Assembly: GCA_963795665.1 (NCBI GenBank) | Contig: CAWCIP010000027.1 | Span: 124,001 to 188,000 of the forward strand | Reading direction: 5' to 3' | DNA length: 64,000 nucleotides | Source of the DNA: DASUPK01 sp963795665 | GTDB lineage: Bacteria > Actinomycetota > Thermoleophilia > Solirubrobacterales > 70-9 | Part shown: positions 24,505 to 33,282 of the stretch, one piece after another | How the letters are laid out: every line of letters begins with the position of its first letter | How positions within the stretch are numbered: position 1 is the stretch's first letter | Program-made: the position numbers and the translations under genes | Notes under the pieces: model-generated | What the model saw: the letters and a program-made list of their open reading frames with translations, nothing else | Told to the model about the DNA's origin: nothing | Databases searched by the model: none

Positions 24505-24532
24505 GGGAGCCTCCTCGAGAGGAACCCAGCTC

Positions 24533-24667
24533 GACGTCATGTCGAGGGCCACGCCCATGCTAGCGGAGGCCTGGCCCGCAGGGGGAAGTGGACCCGAGGA
24601 TCCGACCCACGAAGCCCACCCCGATTCCGAGACCCGCCCCGGCTCAACATCAGGGAAGAGAGCCCCC
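24533..24667. repeat. Direct repeat, copy 1 (about 135 bases)
   Basis: Copy 1 of a diverged direct repeat; copy 2 is 141 bases downstream. Shared blocks are CGCCCATGCTAGCGGAGGCC, GCAGGGGGAAGTG and CCGAGGATCCGACCCACGAA. On the minus strand each copy ends in a short reading segment MGV(T/A)(F/L)DM. The 397-base space between the secreted-protein gene and the next gene holds this pair and no convincing coding sequence. Confidence 0.65.
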
Positions 24668-24673
24668 CGGTTC

Positions 24674-24809
24674 GACTTCATGTCGAAGGTAACGCCCATG
24701 CTAGCGGAGGCCGGGCCGGCAGGGGGAAGTGAACCCGAGGATCCGACCCACGAAGCCCACCCCGATCGCGAGACCCGCGCCGAATCAAGAATCAGGGGAA
24801 AAAGGCCCC
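24674..24809. repeat. Direct repeat, copy 2 (about 135 bases)
   Basis: Copy 2 of the repeat at 24533-24667, about 85 percent alike by eye over the central 90 bases. It lies at the edge of the damaged Rhs locus. It could be a dispersed genomic repeat or the trace of a recombination event. Confidence 0.65.
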
Positions 24810-24901
24810 GTCGAAGGATCGCCAGCTCACGACTGGTGCAGCCTTCGGGAAGGGGCTCACATGTCCCAGGTCTTGGGACCCCCCTCTACGAGATCGACTC
24901 G

Positions 24902-25180
24902 TCAGAGCTTGTCGAGGAAGTGGATCGTCCCCCACGCAAACAGCACGGTCATTGCTATTGAGGCCGATAGTGCCAAGCACAGCACGTCCAGCGAACGGGT
25001 ACCGATCTCGCGGCGTCGCGCAAGATAGGTACCCAAGGCAGTGGCAAAACCTCCTCTCATGAGGAACGATGGCGGCCGCTTCACTCTTGAAAGCTGTGCG
25101 AAGAGTGCGATATTGAGAAGCATAGACACCATGCCAAAGACCACGAATCCGGCGCCGAACAAGAGTGCATAGGTCTTCAA
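24902..25180 (-). CDS. Small two-helix membrane protein, candidate immunity protein for the first Rhs tip
   Basis: A 92-residue membrane protein with two hydrophobic segments (ALLFGAGFVVFGMVSMLLNI and CLALSASIAMTVLFAWGTIH) joined by a basic loop. The start is TTG at 25180 with GGAGG eight bases upstream. It begins 14 bases after the Rhs stop on the same strand and has lower GC than its surroundings, as have the last 250 residues of that Rhs protein. A small gene directly after a variable Rhs C-terminus is the usual position of the cognate immunity gene. Immunity is inference; no family is recognised. Confidence 0.6.
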   Translation of the reverse strand: MKTYALLFGAGFVVFGMVSMLLNIALFAQLSRVKRPPSFLMRGGFATALGTYLARRREIGTRSLDVLCLALSASIAMTVLFAWGTIHFLDKL

Positions 25181-25194
25181 GTCCAGACCTCCGC

Positions 25195-27354
25195 CTACCA
25201 GCAGCCGTCTTGTGGATCGTCGACCAGAGTCAGGAGCGGCGTGTAGGTCACCGTTGCGCTCCCTTCGCCCGCCGCGAATGGGCTCAACGATACGCCACCC
25301 TCAACGCCGTACCAGCCAACTTCACCTGCAGGCTTGCCGAAGACTTCGTCGGAGGGGGTCTCGAATCCACCAAAGCTCACGATACCAGCGCCGCCCTCGG
25401 CAGTAAGAAACCGCCCAGTCCACGGACCGTTTCCAGCGGCAACATTGGCCGTAAACGCAGCTCCGATGTTGATTCCATGAGCCTTCTCGGTCGAGGGCGT
25501 ATGCATACCAAAGAGGACGATTCCCTTGCCCGGAAGTTCCTGAATATTGAACCCCCAGATGCCCCCGGTGACGTCGTCTCCGAACAGCCCCCATCCACCT
25601 CCCAAGATCGTGGAGATTGTAAAGGACAGACCGGTCGAAACCGGGATACACCGCTTCTTCTTGGGCTTCTTGGGATCCGGCGTAGTCGGCGGAGGCACAT
25701 CGAACGGACCCGTGGGGTGACTCTGGTTCATCAGCAGCCCGTCGTTGGCATTTCCTGAATCGCTCCCACCCGGACGGAACATCCATGCGATACACGACCA
25801 CTCAATGGGTGTTGAACACGGGTCCTTGCCGATGACCGTCCCACCGTCTCCGCCGCCCGCATCGATCGGTATGAGTAGTGGAGAAATCGACAGACTGAAG
25901 ATGTCGCGGCCGAAGGGATCGATGGAATTGATCGGATTGCCGCCAACATAGGCGTATCGATTCAACGTCTGCGGGCGGCCAGCGGAACCCGACAAAGGAT
26001 CGATCTGCAGGAACCGCCCCAACTGCGGGTTGTAGTGCCTCGCGTGGAAGTAGTCGAGGTCGTCGGCGGGGTTGGTGGTGTTCCAGGTGTCGCGCTCCTG
26101 GCCGGTGAACTTCAGCCGCTCGCCGTCGGTCGAGGTGGTCTGCTCGACGCCGAAGGGGTAGTAGGAGTGGGCGGACTGGCCCTGGCCGGCGCCGTTCGAG
26201 AAGCGGCGGATCGTGCCCAGGTGGTCGACCACCGAGGCTTCGACCGTCTCGCCGGTCCGGGTCCAGATCAGATTTCCCTTCGGGTCTAGGATCTGCTGCA
26301 TCTGGGGCTCGACCTTGGAGAGCAGCGCCCCGCCGCGCCAGACGTAGTCGCGGTAATCCGAGGCCGAGACGTCCGCTCGGTACTCGCGCAGGACCTTGCC
26401 GTCCAGGCCCCGTAGCGACCAGATCTCGCCGTTTCCGCCGGAGCGCTCCATGACGATCCGCTCGTCGTTCGCCGTGTAGAGGAAGCGCCAGTCCTCCGAG
26501 CCGTTGAGATACCGGGTCCTGCGGTTCAGGCGGTCGTAGGTGTAGGAGGCGCCGTTCCAGGAGGTCATGTTCCCCCGGGCATCGTACGTCACCCCGCCCG
26601 AGGTGAGCCGGTTCGTCGACGAGCTCGTCGGCGTCGACAGGCCCCCCTGGTCGCTCGAGAGCGATTGGATGTTGCCGTACTGATCGTAGGTGACGTCCTG
26701 GGTCCTCAGCGACGCGTTCACGGTCTCCCGCGATTCGACCATGCGCGACACGCCGTCGTAGCGGTAGTAGCGGTCCGGGGTGATGCCCTTGATGTTGCCC
26801 GCGCCGTCGTACGCGTACGTGCCCGAGGAATCGATCAGGCCGCCGGCGGCGGCGTAGGTCGAGAACGACAGCGGCCGCTGCATCATCGTCCCCGTGTCGA
26901 TCGCCTGCTGGACCCTCAGGCCGTCGGCGTGCTGAATCTGCGAGTAGAGGCCGTTCGGATGGTACGTGATCGAGCTCGCGAAGCCGGGCACAGAGGTCAG
27001 GAAGCCGTTCGTATAGGAGTAGTCGACCGTGCGGCTGGGAGCTCCGCTTCCGCACGACCCGCCGGTGCAGCCCGGATAGTCGATCGCCTTGACCTGGCCT
27101 GCGCGGTCGAAGTCGTAGTGGAGCGTGAACGACTCCGTCGCCGTGCCGTTGTCGACGAGCTGCGTCGTCCGGTCCGAGACCGCGCCCGCGATGCCGTCGT
27201 AGGCGTAGGTCTCGTCGACCTCGATCGTGCTCGTCTGGAGTGTCGGAGCGTAGTTGAAGGAATGCGCCTCGGCGAGCTTTCCGGCCGCGCCGGAGATCGT
27301 GTCGTAGACGAAGGACTTGAGCAGCCGCCCGCTCTCCTCGCTGACCGTCGTCAC
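25195..27354 (-). CDS. Rhs/YD-repeat protein, 5'-truncated, with variable C-terminal tip 1
   Basis: 719 residues of an Rhs protein: many YD repeats (YAYDGIAGAVSDRT, YDGVSRMVESRET, YDRLNRRTRYLNGS), then the Rhs core end (YYPFGVEQTTSTDGERLKFT, FHARHYNPQLGRFLQIDPLS, NRYAYVGGNPINSIDPFG). After the core comes a different tip of about 240 residues, glycine-rich and with a Pro/Lys linker (PPPTTPDPKKPKKKR). No signal peptide, N-terminal domain or true start is present: coding likeness begins at about 27372, directly against a transposase scrap, and the GTG at 27354 is only the first start-like codon. Full Rhs proteins are twice as long. It is a displaced fragment that could still serve as a recombination donor. 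Confidence 0.8.
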   Translation of the reverse strand: MTTVSEESGRLLKSFVYDTISGAAGKLAEAHSFNYAPTLQTSTIEVDETYAYDGIAGAVSDRTTQLVDNGTATESFTLHYDFDRAGQVKAIDYPGCTGGSCGSGAPSRTVDYSYTNGFLTSVPGFASSITYHPNGLYSQIQHADGLRVQQAIDTGTMMQRPLSFSTYAAAGGLIDSSGTYAYDGAGNIKGITPDRYYRYDGVSRMVESRETVNASLRTQDVTYDQYGNIQSLSSDQGGLSTPTSSSTNRLTSGGVTYDARGNMTSWNGASYTYDRLNRRTRYLNGSEDWRFLYTANDERIVMERSGGNGEIWSLRGLDGKVLREYRADVSASDYRDYVWRGGALLSKVEPQMQQILDPKGNLIWTRTGETVEASVVDHLGTIRRFSNGAGQGQSAHSYYPFGVEQTTSTDGERLKFTGQERDTWNTTNPADDLDYFHARHYNPQLGRFLQIDPLSGSAGRPQTLNRYAYVGGNPINSIDPFGRDIFSLSISPLLIPIDAGGGDGGTVIGKDPCSTPIEWSCIAWMFRPGGSDSGNANDGLLMNQSHPTGPFDVPPPTTPDPKKPKKKRCIPVSTGLSFTISTILGGGWGLFGDDVTGGIWGFNIQELPGKGIVLFGMHTPSTEKAHGINIGAAFTANVAAGNGPWTGRFLTAEGGAGIVSFGGFETPSDEVFGKPAGEVGWYGVEGGVSLSPFAAGEGSATVTYTPLLTLVDDPQDGCW

Positions 27355-27371
27355 GCGGCCGGCGAAATCGA

Positions 27372-27434
27372 CGCTCGACGCCGATCCAGCTCTTCACGCT
27401 CCGCAGCGCTGAGGACGATCTCGGAATTGGCCAT
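27372..27434 (-). pseudogene. IS630-family transposase, N-terminal scrap
   Basis: ATG 27434 begins 21 codons reading MANSEIVLSAAEREELDRRR, the start of IS630-type transposases (usually L(S/T)..EREELERR.). The likeness ends at about 27372, where the Rhs reading frame begins in another frame. Upstream, an AT-richer leader (27435-27490) looks like the element's left end, but I cannot define its terminal inverted repeat. The rest of the element is missing. The join suggests that insertion followed by deletion removed the 5' half of the Rhs gene. Confidence 0.6.
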
Positions 27435-27485
27435 GCTCAGAGAACAAGAGCATAGCGGTACCAATTCCACCGGTACAGGCCACTA

Positions 27486-27734
27486 GTGGATCAGAAATGG
27501 GGAGAAGAGCCGTTCTCCTCCTTGACCGTGGTCACACGGACCACAAACGACCAAATTGCCGGGTAGCGGCTCACCGACCGGGAAGGCGCGCGTGGCGACG
27601 ACTTGGACGGCTCCCTGCACCAGCCGATTGCTCGTGCAGGCGAGACTCGTCACATCGCCATTCTCCAGAGTGCTCGCTTTCGGCCACCCGAACCTGCCAG
27701 CACGATCACGAGACTTCTGACTGAAGTTCGCAGA
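27486..27734 (-). other. Open, coding-like remnant between the two Rhs cassettes
   Basis: An 83-codon open stretch on the minus strand has no ATG, GTG or TTG near its start (first GTG is at codon 28). It reads plausibly as protein (SLACTSNRLVQGAVQVVATR, LPGNLVVCGPCDHGQGGERL). In another frame, near 27515-27540, VTTVKEENG resembles VTTVSEESG at the start of the Rhs fragment, which hints at a second piece of the same Rhs gene. I call it a remnant of uncertain origin. Confidence 0.3.
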
Positions 27735-27954
27735 CTACAACCGCTTGACGTTCCACCACCAAGCGAACCCGTCGCCCGAGCGCATCCTCCACGCGCTCGC
27801 CCGGTCCGTCAGGCTGACCCGAATCGTAGAACTCGAGGTCGATCCCTGCGTCCTCGGGAGTCGCGTAAACCTCAATCTCCCCAGTCTCAAAGCGGAGAGT
27901 AATGGGAAACCTGACGTCGAGCGCGCGAGTCATTTCTTGCAGATCCAATTCCAA
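27706..27954 (-). CDS. Small acidic protein, candidate immunity protein for the second Rhs tip
   Basis: An 82-residue soluble acidic protein (MTRALDVRFPITLRFETGEI, DAGIDLEFYDSGQPDGPGER). It overlaps the last 25 bases of the second Rhs fragment on the same strand, the normal place for an Rhs immunity gene, and it is unlike the membrane-type candidate behind tip 1, as expected if each tip has its own toxin. It has no recognisable domain. The role is inference from position. Confidence 0.6.
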   Translation of the reverse strand: MELDLQEMTRALDVRFPITLRFETGEIEVYATPEDAGIDLEFYDSGQPDGPGERVEDALGRRVRLVVERQAVVVCELQSEVS

Positions 27955-29054
27955 GGCCGATGTAGTCTCATGGCACTGTTCGTTCCCCCCCAGTGAAGGT
28001 GGGGAAGGTTTACATTCTTGTCACCCAGTCGGAAAGCGTTCCAGTCAGCTCCGAAGATTCGCTTCCCCCGCTGAAGCAAGTTGAGCCCACCACCCCAACC
28101 TCGCGCCGCTGTCCACGCAGCAATTCGAAATCCAACTGGCTCCAGCGCCAAGTTGGCAACTGCAATTCCCGCCTCAGGTGCCACGGACCAGAGGATCAAG
28201 TCTGATTCCATCTCGGCCAGCTGCGCGATTCCCGCCCCATCGCTTCCGATCTGGCCGAGCATCGCCCCAAGCGTCTCGTCGTTCTCGTTCCACGAGATCA
28301 GGTATCGATCCTGCGCCGCGGTCACCGGCTTGCACCCTGGGTCATCCGTCGGCGGATCATCGGTTGGCGGTGTATCTACTGGCCCAAGGGGTGTGGTTGG
28401 TGGATCCGTGGGCGGCACCTGCGGCGGAGGCAGGATTGGGTTCGCCGGACAAATCGTCGAACCTGGCGCCCACCAACACGGGTCCTGACCACTTACCGTG
28501 ATTGTCTCGCCTCCTCCGTCGTAACACGGTTCTCCGTCATGCCCCCCGCCGCGCAACATTCCATTGACACACTCGGGAGGCTCCAGTCCAAAGGGATCGG
28601 TGAAGCTTAGTGGATTCCCGAGAACATAAGCGTACCGATTGAGCGATTGCGGCCGATTGACCGAGCCAAGGAGTGGGTCCATCTGAAGGAACCTCCCAAG
28701 CTGCGGGTTGTAGTGCCGCGCGTGGAAGTAGTCGAGGTCGTCGGCCGTTGAGGAGGTGTTCCAGGTGTCCCTCTCCTGCCCGGTGAATTTCAGCCGCTCG
28801 CCGTCGGTCGAGGTGGTCTGTTCAACGCCGAAGGGGTAGTAGGAGTGGGCGGACTGGCCCTGGCCGGAGCCGTCCGAGAAGCGGCGGATCGTGCCCAGGT
28901 GGTCGACGACCGAAGCTTCGACCGCTTCTCCGGTCCGGGTCCAGACGAGATTTCCCTTCGGGTCGAGGATCTGCTGCATCTGGGGCTCGACCTTGGAGAG
29001 GAGCGCCCCGCCGCGCCAGACGTAGTCGCGGTAGTCCGAGCCGTTCAGGAAAAA
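27930..29054 (-). CDS. Rhs core end with a different C-terminal tip (tip 2), orphan cassette
   Basis: About 374 residues. The first 150 repeat, nearly identically, the core end of the Rhs fragment at 25.2-27.4 kb (SDYRDYVWRGGALLSKVEPQ, YYPFGVEQTTSTDGERLKFT, HARHYNPQLGRFLQMDPLLG), then the sequence changes completely into tip 2, with a Pro/Thr/Asp linker (TPPTDDPPTDDPG) and a C-terminal domain rich in His, Trp and Asn (NLPHLHWGGTNSAMRLH). There is no start codon: the core begins abruptly at about 29054 next to apbE. The His-rich end may be a nuclease-like toxin, but no family is sure. Orphan core-plus-tip cassettes are known from Rhs loci, where recombination swaps them into a full-length gene. 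Confidence 0.7.
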   Translation of the reverse strand, partial: FFLNGSDYRDYVWRGGALLSKVEPQMQQILDPKGNLVWTRTGEAVEASVVDHLGTIRRFSDGSGQGQSAHSYYPFGVEQTTSTDGERLKFTGQERDTWNTSSTADDLDYFHARHYNPQLGRFLQMDPLLGSVNRPQSLNRYAYVLGNPLSFTDPFGLEPPECVNGMLRGGGHDGEPCYDGGGETITVSGQDPCWWAPGSTICPANPILPPPQVPPTDPPTTPLGPVDTPPTDDPPTDDPGCKPVTAAQDRYLISWNENDETLGAMLGQIGSDGAGIAQLAEMESDLILWSVAPEAGIAVANLALEPVGFRIAAWTAARGWGGGLNLLQRGKRIFGADWNAFRLGDKNVNLPHLHWGGTNSAMRLHRPWNWICKK

Positions 29055-29086
29055 TCGACCGGTCCGATGTCGGCGGCCGGCTCCGG

Positions 29087-30164
<1,078 letters not shown>

Positions 30165-30172
<8 letters not shown>

Positions 30173-30293
30173 GACAGTGACCCGTGCACGAGCCGCAGCT
30201 CCCGTCGCAGCCGCGGTCGAGACCGGGGTTGCCGGGGTCGCGGCGACCGATCCAGCGCTGGAGCGCGACCCACCCGGCGCAGGCGAGCGCCAA
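30165..30293 (-). CDS. Tiny Cys-rich membrane protein at the end of the rnf genes
   Basis: A 42-residue frame from TTG 30293 (ALACAGWVALQRWIGRR, then GCDGSCGSCTGHC). It has one hydrophobic segment followed by a basic stop-transfer run and a cluster of four cysteines in 12 residues, a layout like FeoB-associated Cys-rich proteins. It lies between rnfA and apbE in the frame of rnfA after its stop. An ATG at 30324 overlapping the rnfA stop (ATGA) opens another frame whose first dozen residues are hydrophobic; a one-base shift between the two would give a longer, better membrane segment, so a sequence error is possible. A metal- or cluster-binding role beside Rnf is inference. Confidence 0.5.
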
Positions 30294-30323
30294 GACCGAG
30301 GACGGCGGCGATCTCGGTCGCCA

Positions 30324-30905
30324 TCACGAGCCGCCGAACAGGCCGGCGAAGCCCATGAAGGCGAGCGAGAGGATGCCGGCGATCAGGAAGCTCATCGCCG
30401 TGCCGCGCAACAGGCGCGGCACGTCCGAGAGCTCCGCCTCCTCGCGCAGACCGGCCATCAGCACCAGGGCGAGGGTGAGGCCGAGCCCGGCGCCGACGGC
30501 GAACACCAACCCTTCGACGAGACCGTACGCGCGGCTGGTCTGGAACAGCGCCAGCGCCAGGATCGCGCAGTTGGTGGTGATCAGCGGCAGGTAGATCCCG
30601 AGCGCGCGGAACAGCGCGGGGATCGTCTTCTTGATCACCATCTCGACGAACTGGACCGTGCTCGCGATCACCAGGATGAAGGCGATCAGCGACAGGTAGG
30701 GCGCGTGCACCAGCACGTAGCGGTCGAGCGCCCAGGCCGCCAGCGAGGTGATGACCATGACGAAGAGGTTCGCCATGCCCAGCCGGAAGGCGGTCTCGAT
30801 GCGCTTCGAGACGCCGAAGAACGGGCACAGCCCGAGGAAGTAGCTGAGCGTGAAGTTGTTGATCAGCAGGGCGCTGACGAAGATCGAGACCAGCCCGGCG
30901 CTCAT
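30324..30905 (-). CDS. rnfA: Rnf electron transport complex subunit RnfA
   Basis: Integral membrane subunit of the ion-pumping ferredoxin:NAD oxidoreductase. The 193 residues match the family length and show six hydrophobic segments, with LLINNFTLSYFLGLCPFFGV and ITTNCAILALALF, which carry the conserved cysteines now known to hold a membrane-embedded iron-sulfur cluster shared with RnfE. ATG 30905 overlaps the rnfE stop. Confidence 0.95.
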   Translation of the reverse strand: MSAGLVSIFVSALLINNFTLSYFLGLCPFFGVSKRIETAFRLGMANLFVMVITSLAAWALDRYVLVHAPYLSLIAFILVIASTVQFVEMVIKKTIPALFRALGIYLPLITTNCAILALALFQTSRAYGLVEGLVFAVGAGLGLTLALVLMAGLREEAELSDVPRLLRGTAMSFLIAGILSLAFMGFAGLFGGS

Positions 30906-31540
30906 CGGACTTCCTCCGCCGCGGACGCCGCGCGCCGGCGCGCTTCGGCGACGCGCGCGAAGATCAGGAGCAGGACGCCCATGACCAGGAAGCCGCCGGG
31001 CGGGAGGATCATCACCACCCAGGGCTCGTAGTGCGGTCCGAAGAGCGAGAACCCGAACAGCGAACCCTTGCCGAGCACCTCGCGAACCGAGCCGATCAGC
31101 ACCAGGGCGAGGGTGAATCCGGCGCCCATGCCCAGGGCGTCCGCGAGCGAGGGCAGCACGGGATTGCGCGACGCGAAGGCCTCGGCGCGGCCCAGGATGA
31201 TGCAGTTCACCACGATCAGGGCGATGAAGGCGCCCAGCTCGCGGTGGACGTCGGGCGCCGTCGCCTGGAGGGTGAAGTCGGCGACGGTGACGAAGGTCGC
31301 GATGACGACGATGTAGGTCGAGATCCGGACCTGCGACGGGATCCAGCGCCGCAGCGCCGACACCAGGAAGCTCGACATCGAGAGCACGAAGATCGTCGCC
31401 AGTCCCATGGCCAACCCGTTGACGGCGGAGTTCGTCACCGCCAGCGACGGACAGAGGCCGAGGACCTGGACGAAGATCGGGTTGTCGCTCACGATCCCCT
31501 TGACGAACTCCGCGCGCAGGCGCCCTTGGTCGGCCTTCAC
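30902..31540 (-). CDS. rnfE: Rnf electron transport complex subunit RnfE
   Basis: Membrane subunit homologous to RnfA and NqrD. The 212-residue protein shows NPIFVQVLGLCPSLAVTNSA and ALIVVNCIILGRAEAFASRN, the conserved Cys-containing helices, and six hydrophobic segments. The start is GTG 31540, overlapping the rnfG stop (GTGA). It ends in an ATGA overlap with rnfA. Confidence 0.94.
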   Translation of the reverse strand: MKADQGRLRAEFVKGIVSDNPIFVQVLGLCPSLAVTNSAVNGLAMGLATIFVLSMSSFLVSALRRWIPSQVRISTYIVVIATFVTVADFTLQATAPDVHRELGAFIALIVVNCIILGRAEAFASRNPVLPSLADALGMGAGFTLALVLIGSVREVLGKGSLFGFSLFGPHYEPWVVMILPPGGFLVMGVLLLIFARVAEARRRAASAAEEVR

Positions 31541-32266
31541 GGCTTCTCCCCTCCCCCGCCGCCGGGCACCGGCCCGCCGCGCTCGACGTCGCGCGGCACG
31601 GCGGCGGCGTCGTCGCGCTTCGCCGGCGCGGCCGGAGCCGCCCCGGGAGCCGGCAGCCGGGGCCGCCAGAGCGTGCACGCCTGGTTGACGATGCGCACCA
31701 CCGACTTCGACGAGATCGTCGCGCCGGTGATGGCGTCCACCTCGTTGGGGTTCTCGCCGTGTCCCTTGACCACCACGATGACCGGCTCCACGACGAGGTC
31801 CTTGAACTCGCCGAGGAAGTGCGGGTCCTTGTAGATGCGGTCGCCCAGGCCGGGGGTCTCGCGGCTCTCGAGGATCGCGAGGCCGACGACCCGGCCACCG
31901 GTCGGGTCGAGCCCGAAGATCAGCTTGATCGTGTCCTGGAAGCCCGGGCCCGGCCGCCGGCACCGCGTAGCCGACCAGGTGTCCGTCGGCGGCGAAGCCC
32001 GCGAAGATCGAGCTCTCGAGGTCGCCGCCGCCCTCGGCGGCGGCGGCGAGGGCGCCGTCCTTCCACACCCGCCGCTCCATGCGCTCCGCCCCGGGCAGGA
32101 CCTGGAAGACGGCGCTGCGCAGCGCCTCGGCCTGGTGGGCGCGGATCGCGGGCGCGGTGAGCCGGTAGGCGGAGACGATCGCCAGGCCCGAGATCAGGCC
32201 GGCGACCGCCAGCGTCGCCGCCAGCCGGAATCCCTCGCCGCGCGCGGGGGCCTGCGGCCCGGTCAC
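31537..32266 (-). CDS. rnfG: Rnf complex FMN-binding subunit RnfG, interrupted by a one-base frameshift
   Basis: Periplasm-facing flavoprotein subunit with covalent FMN. From GTG 32266 (overlapping the rnfD stop) the frame reads an N-terminal membrane helix (LAATLAVAGLISGLAIVSAY), the extracytoplasmic domain, and GYAVPAAGPG; there it shifts. The rest (FQDTIKLIFG, LESRETPGLGDRIYKDP, ENPNEVDAITGATISSKSVV) is in another frame to the stop at 31537. Removing one G from the GGGCCCGGG run at about 31945-31955 restores one protein of about 242 residues. The FMN attachment motif is DAITGAT. All neighbours are intact, so a sequencing error is more likely than a dead gene. Confidence 0.85.
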
Positions 32267-33282
32267 GGCCGCCCCCCCGCCCCGCGCCCGTAGCCGAAGG
32301 CGCGCGGCTGCAGCGCGCGGTCGATCAGCGGACTGACCGCGTTCATCAGCAGGATCGCGTACATCACCCCTTCGGGCAGCCCGCCCCAGAACCGGATCAG
32401 CACCACCAGGGCGCCGACGCCGGCGCCGAACAGCCACGACCCGCGCGGGGAGAGCGGCGATGTGACCGGATCGGTCGCCATGAACACGGTCCCGAACAGC
32501 AGCCCGCCGGACAGAACGGTGAACGCGGCGCCGGGCAGGCGCTCGGGCTGAATCCGGTGGAAGAGCTCCGCCAGGACCGCGGCGGTACCGAGCGTCGCCA
32601 CCGGGATCCGCCAGTCGCAGCTGCGACGCGCGAGCAGCCAGAGAGCGCCGAGCAGGATCGCCACCGCGCTGGTCTCGCCGATCGAGCCGCCGACGTGGCC
32701 CCAGAGCAGGTCGACGAGGGGTGTTGCCAGGGACTGGAACTTCATCTGCCCCAGCGGGGTCGCCGCCGTCACGGCGTCGATCGGCGCCGAGAGGAAGGGC
32801 CAGGCGAAGTTGCCCCGGTAGAGCGAAAGCGGCCCGCCGGGCGGCACCCAGGTGGTGATCGCGAGCGGGAAGGCCGCCTGCAGGAAGGCGCGGCCGACCA
32901 GAGACGGGTTGAAAAGGTTGTGGCCGAGACCGCCCCACGCCAGCTTGCCCAGCGCGATCGCCACGAAGCCGCCCAGGGCCGCCATCCAGAGCGGAAACGA
33001 GGGCGGCAGGACGAGCCCCAGCAGGACGCCGGTGACGAGGGCCGTGAGGTCGCCGAGCGACCGGCCGCGCGGCCGCTTGCCGAGACCCCATTCGGTCGCG
33101 ACGCAGCCCAGCGTCGCCGCCGCCGTGACCGCCAGCGCCGAGAGCCCGAAGAACCACACCGCGGCGACCACCGAGGGCGCGAGGGCGATGAGCACGTCGC
33201 CCATGACGCGCGGCGTCGACACCGAGGGACGCAGGAAGGGCGCGGGGCGGACGATCAGTCGCGGATCCGGCTCCCTGCTCAC
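32263..33282 (-). CDS. rnfD: Rnf electron transport complex subunit RnfD
   Basis: Membrane flavoprotein subunit, homologous to NqrB, with about ten hydrophobic segments in 339 residues. Family marks include NLFNPSLVGRAFLQAAFPLA, the covalent FMN site region PIDAVTAATPLGQMK (Thr-Ala-Ala-Thr where many have Ser-Gly-Ala-Thr) and SGGLLFGTVFMATDPVTSPL. GTG 33282 overlaps the rnfC stop, and the stop overlaps the rnfG start. Confidence 0.94.
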   Translation of the reverse strand: MSREPDPRLIVRPAPFLRPSVSTPRVMGDVLIALAPSVVAAVWFFGLSALAVTAAATLGCVATEWGLGKRPRGRSLGDLTALVTGVLLGLVLPPSFPLWMAALGGFVAIALGKLAWGGLGHNLFNPSLVGRAFLQAAFPLAITTWVPPGGPLSLYRGNFAWPFLSAPIDAVTAATPLGQMKFQSLATPLVDLLWGHVGGSIGETSAVAILLGALWLLARRSCDWRIPVATLGTAAVLAELFHRIQPERLPGAAFTVLSGGLLFGTVFMATDPVTSPLSPRGSWLFGAGVGALVVLIRFWGGLPEGVMYAILLMNAVSPLIDRALQPRAFGYGRGAGGRP

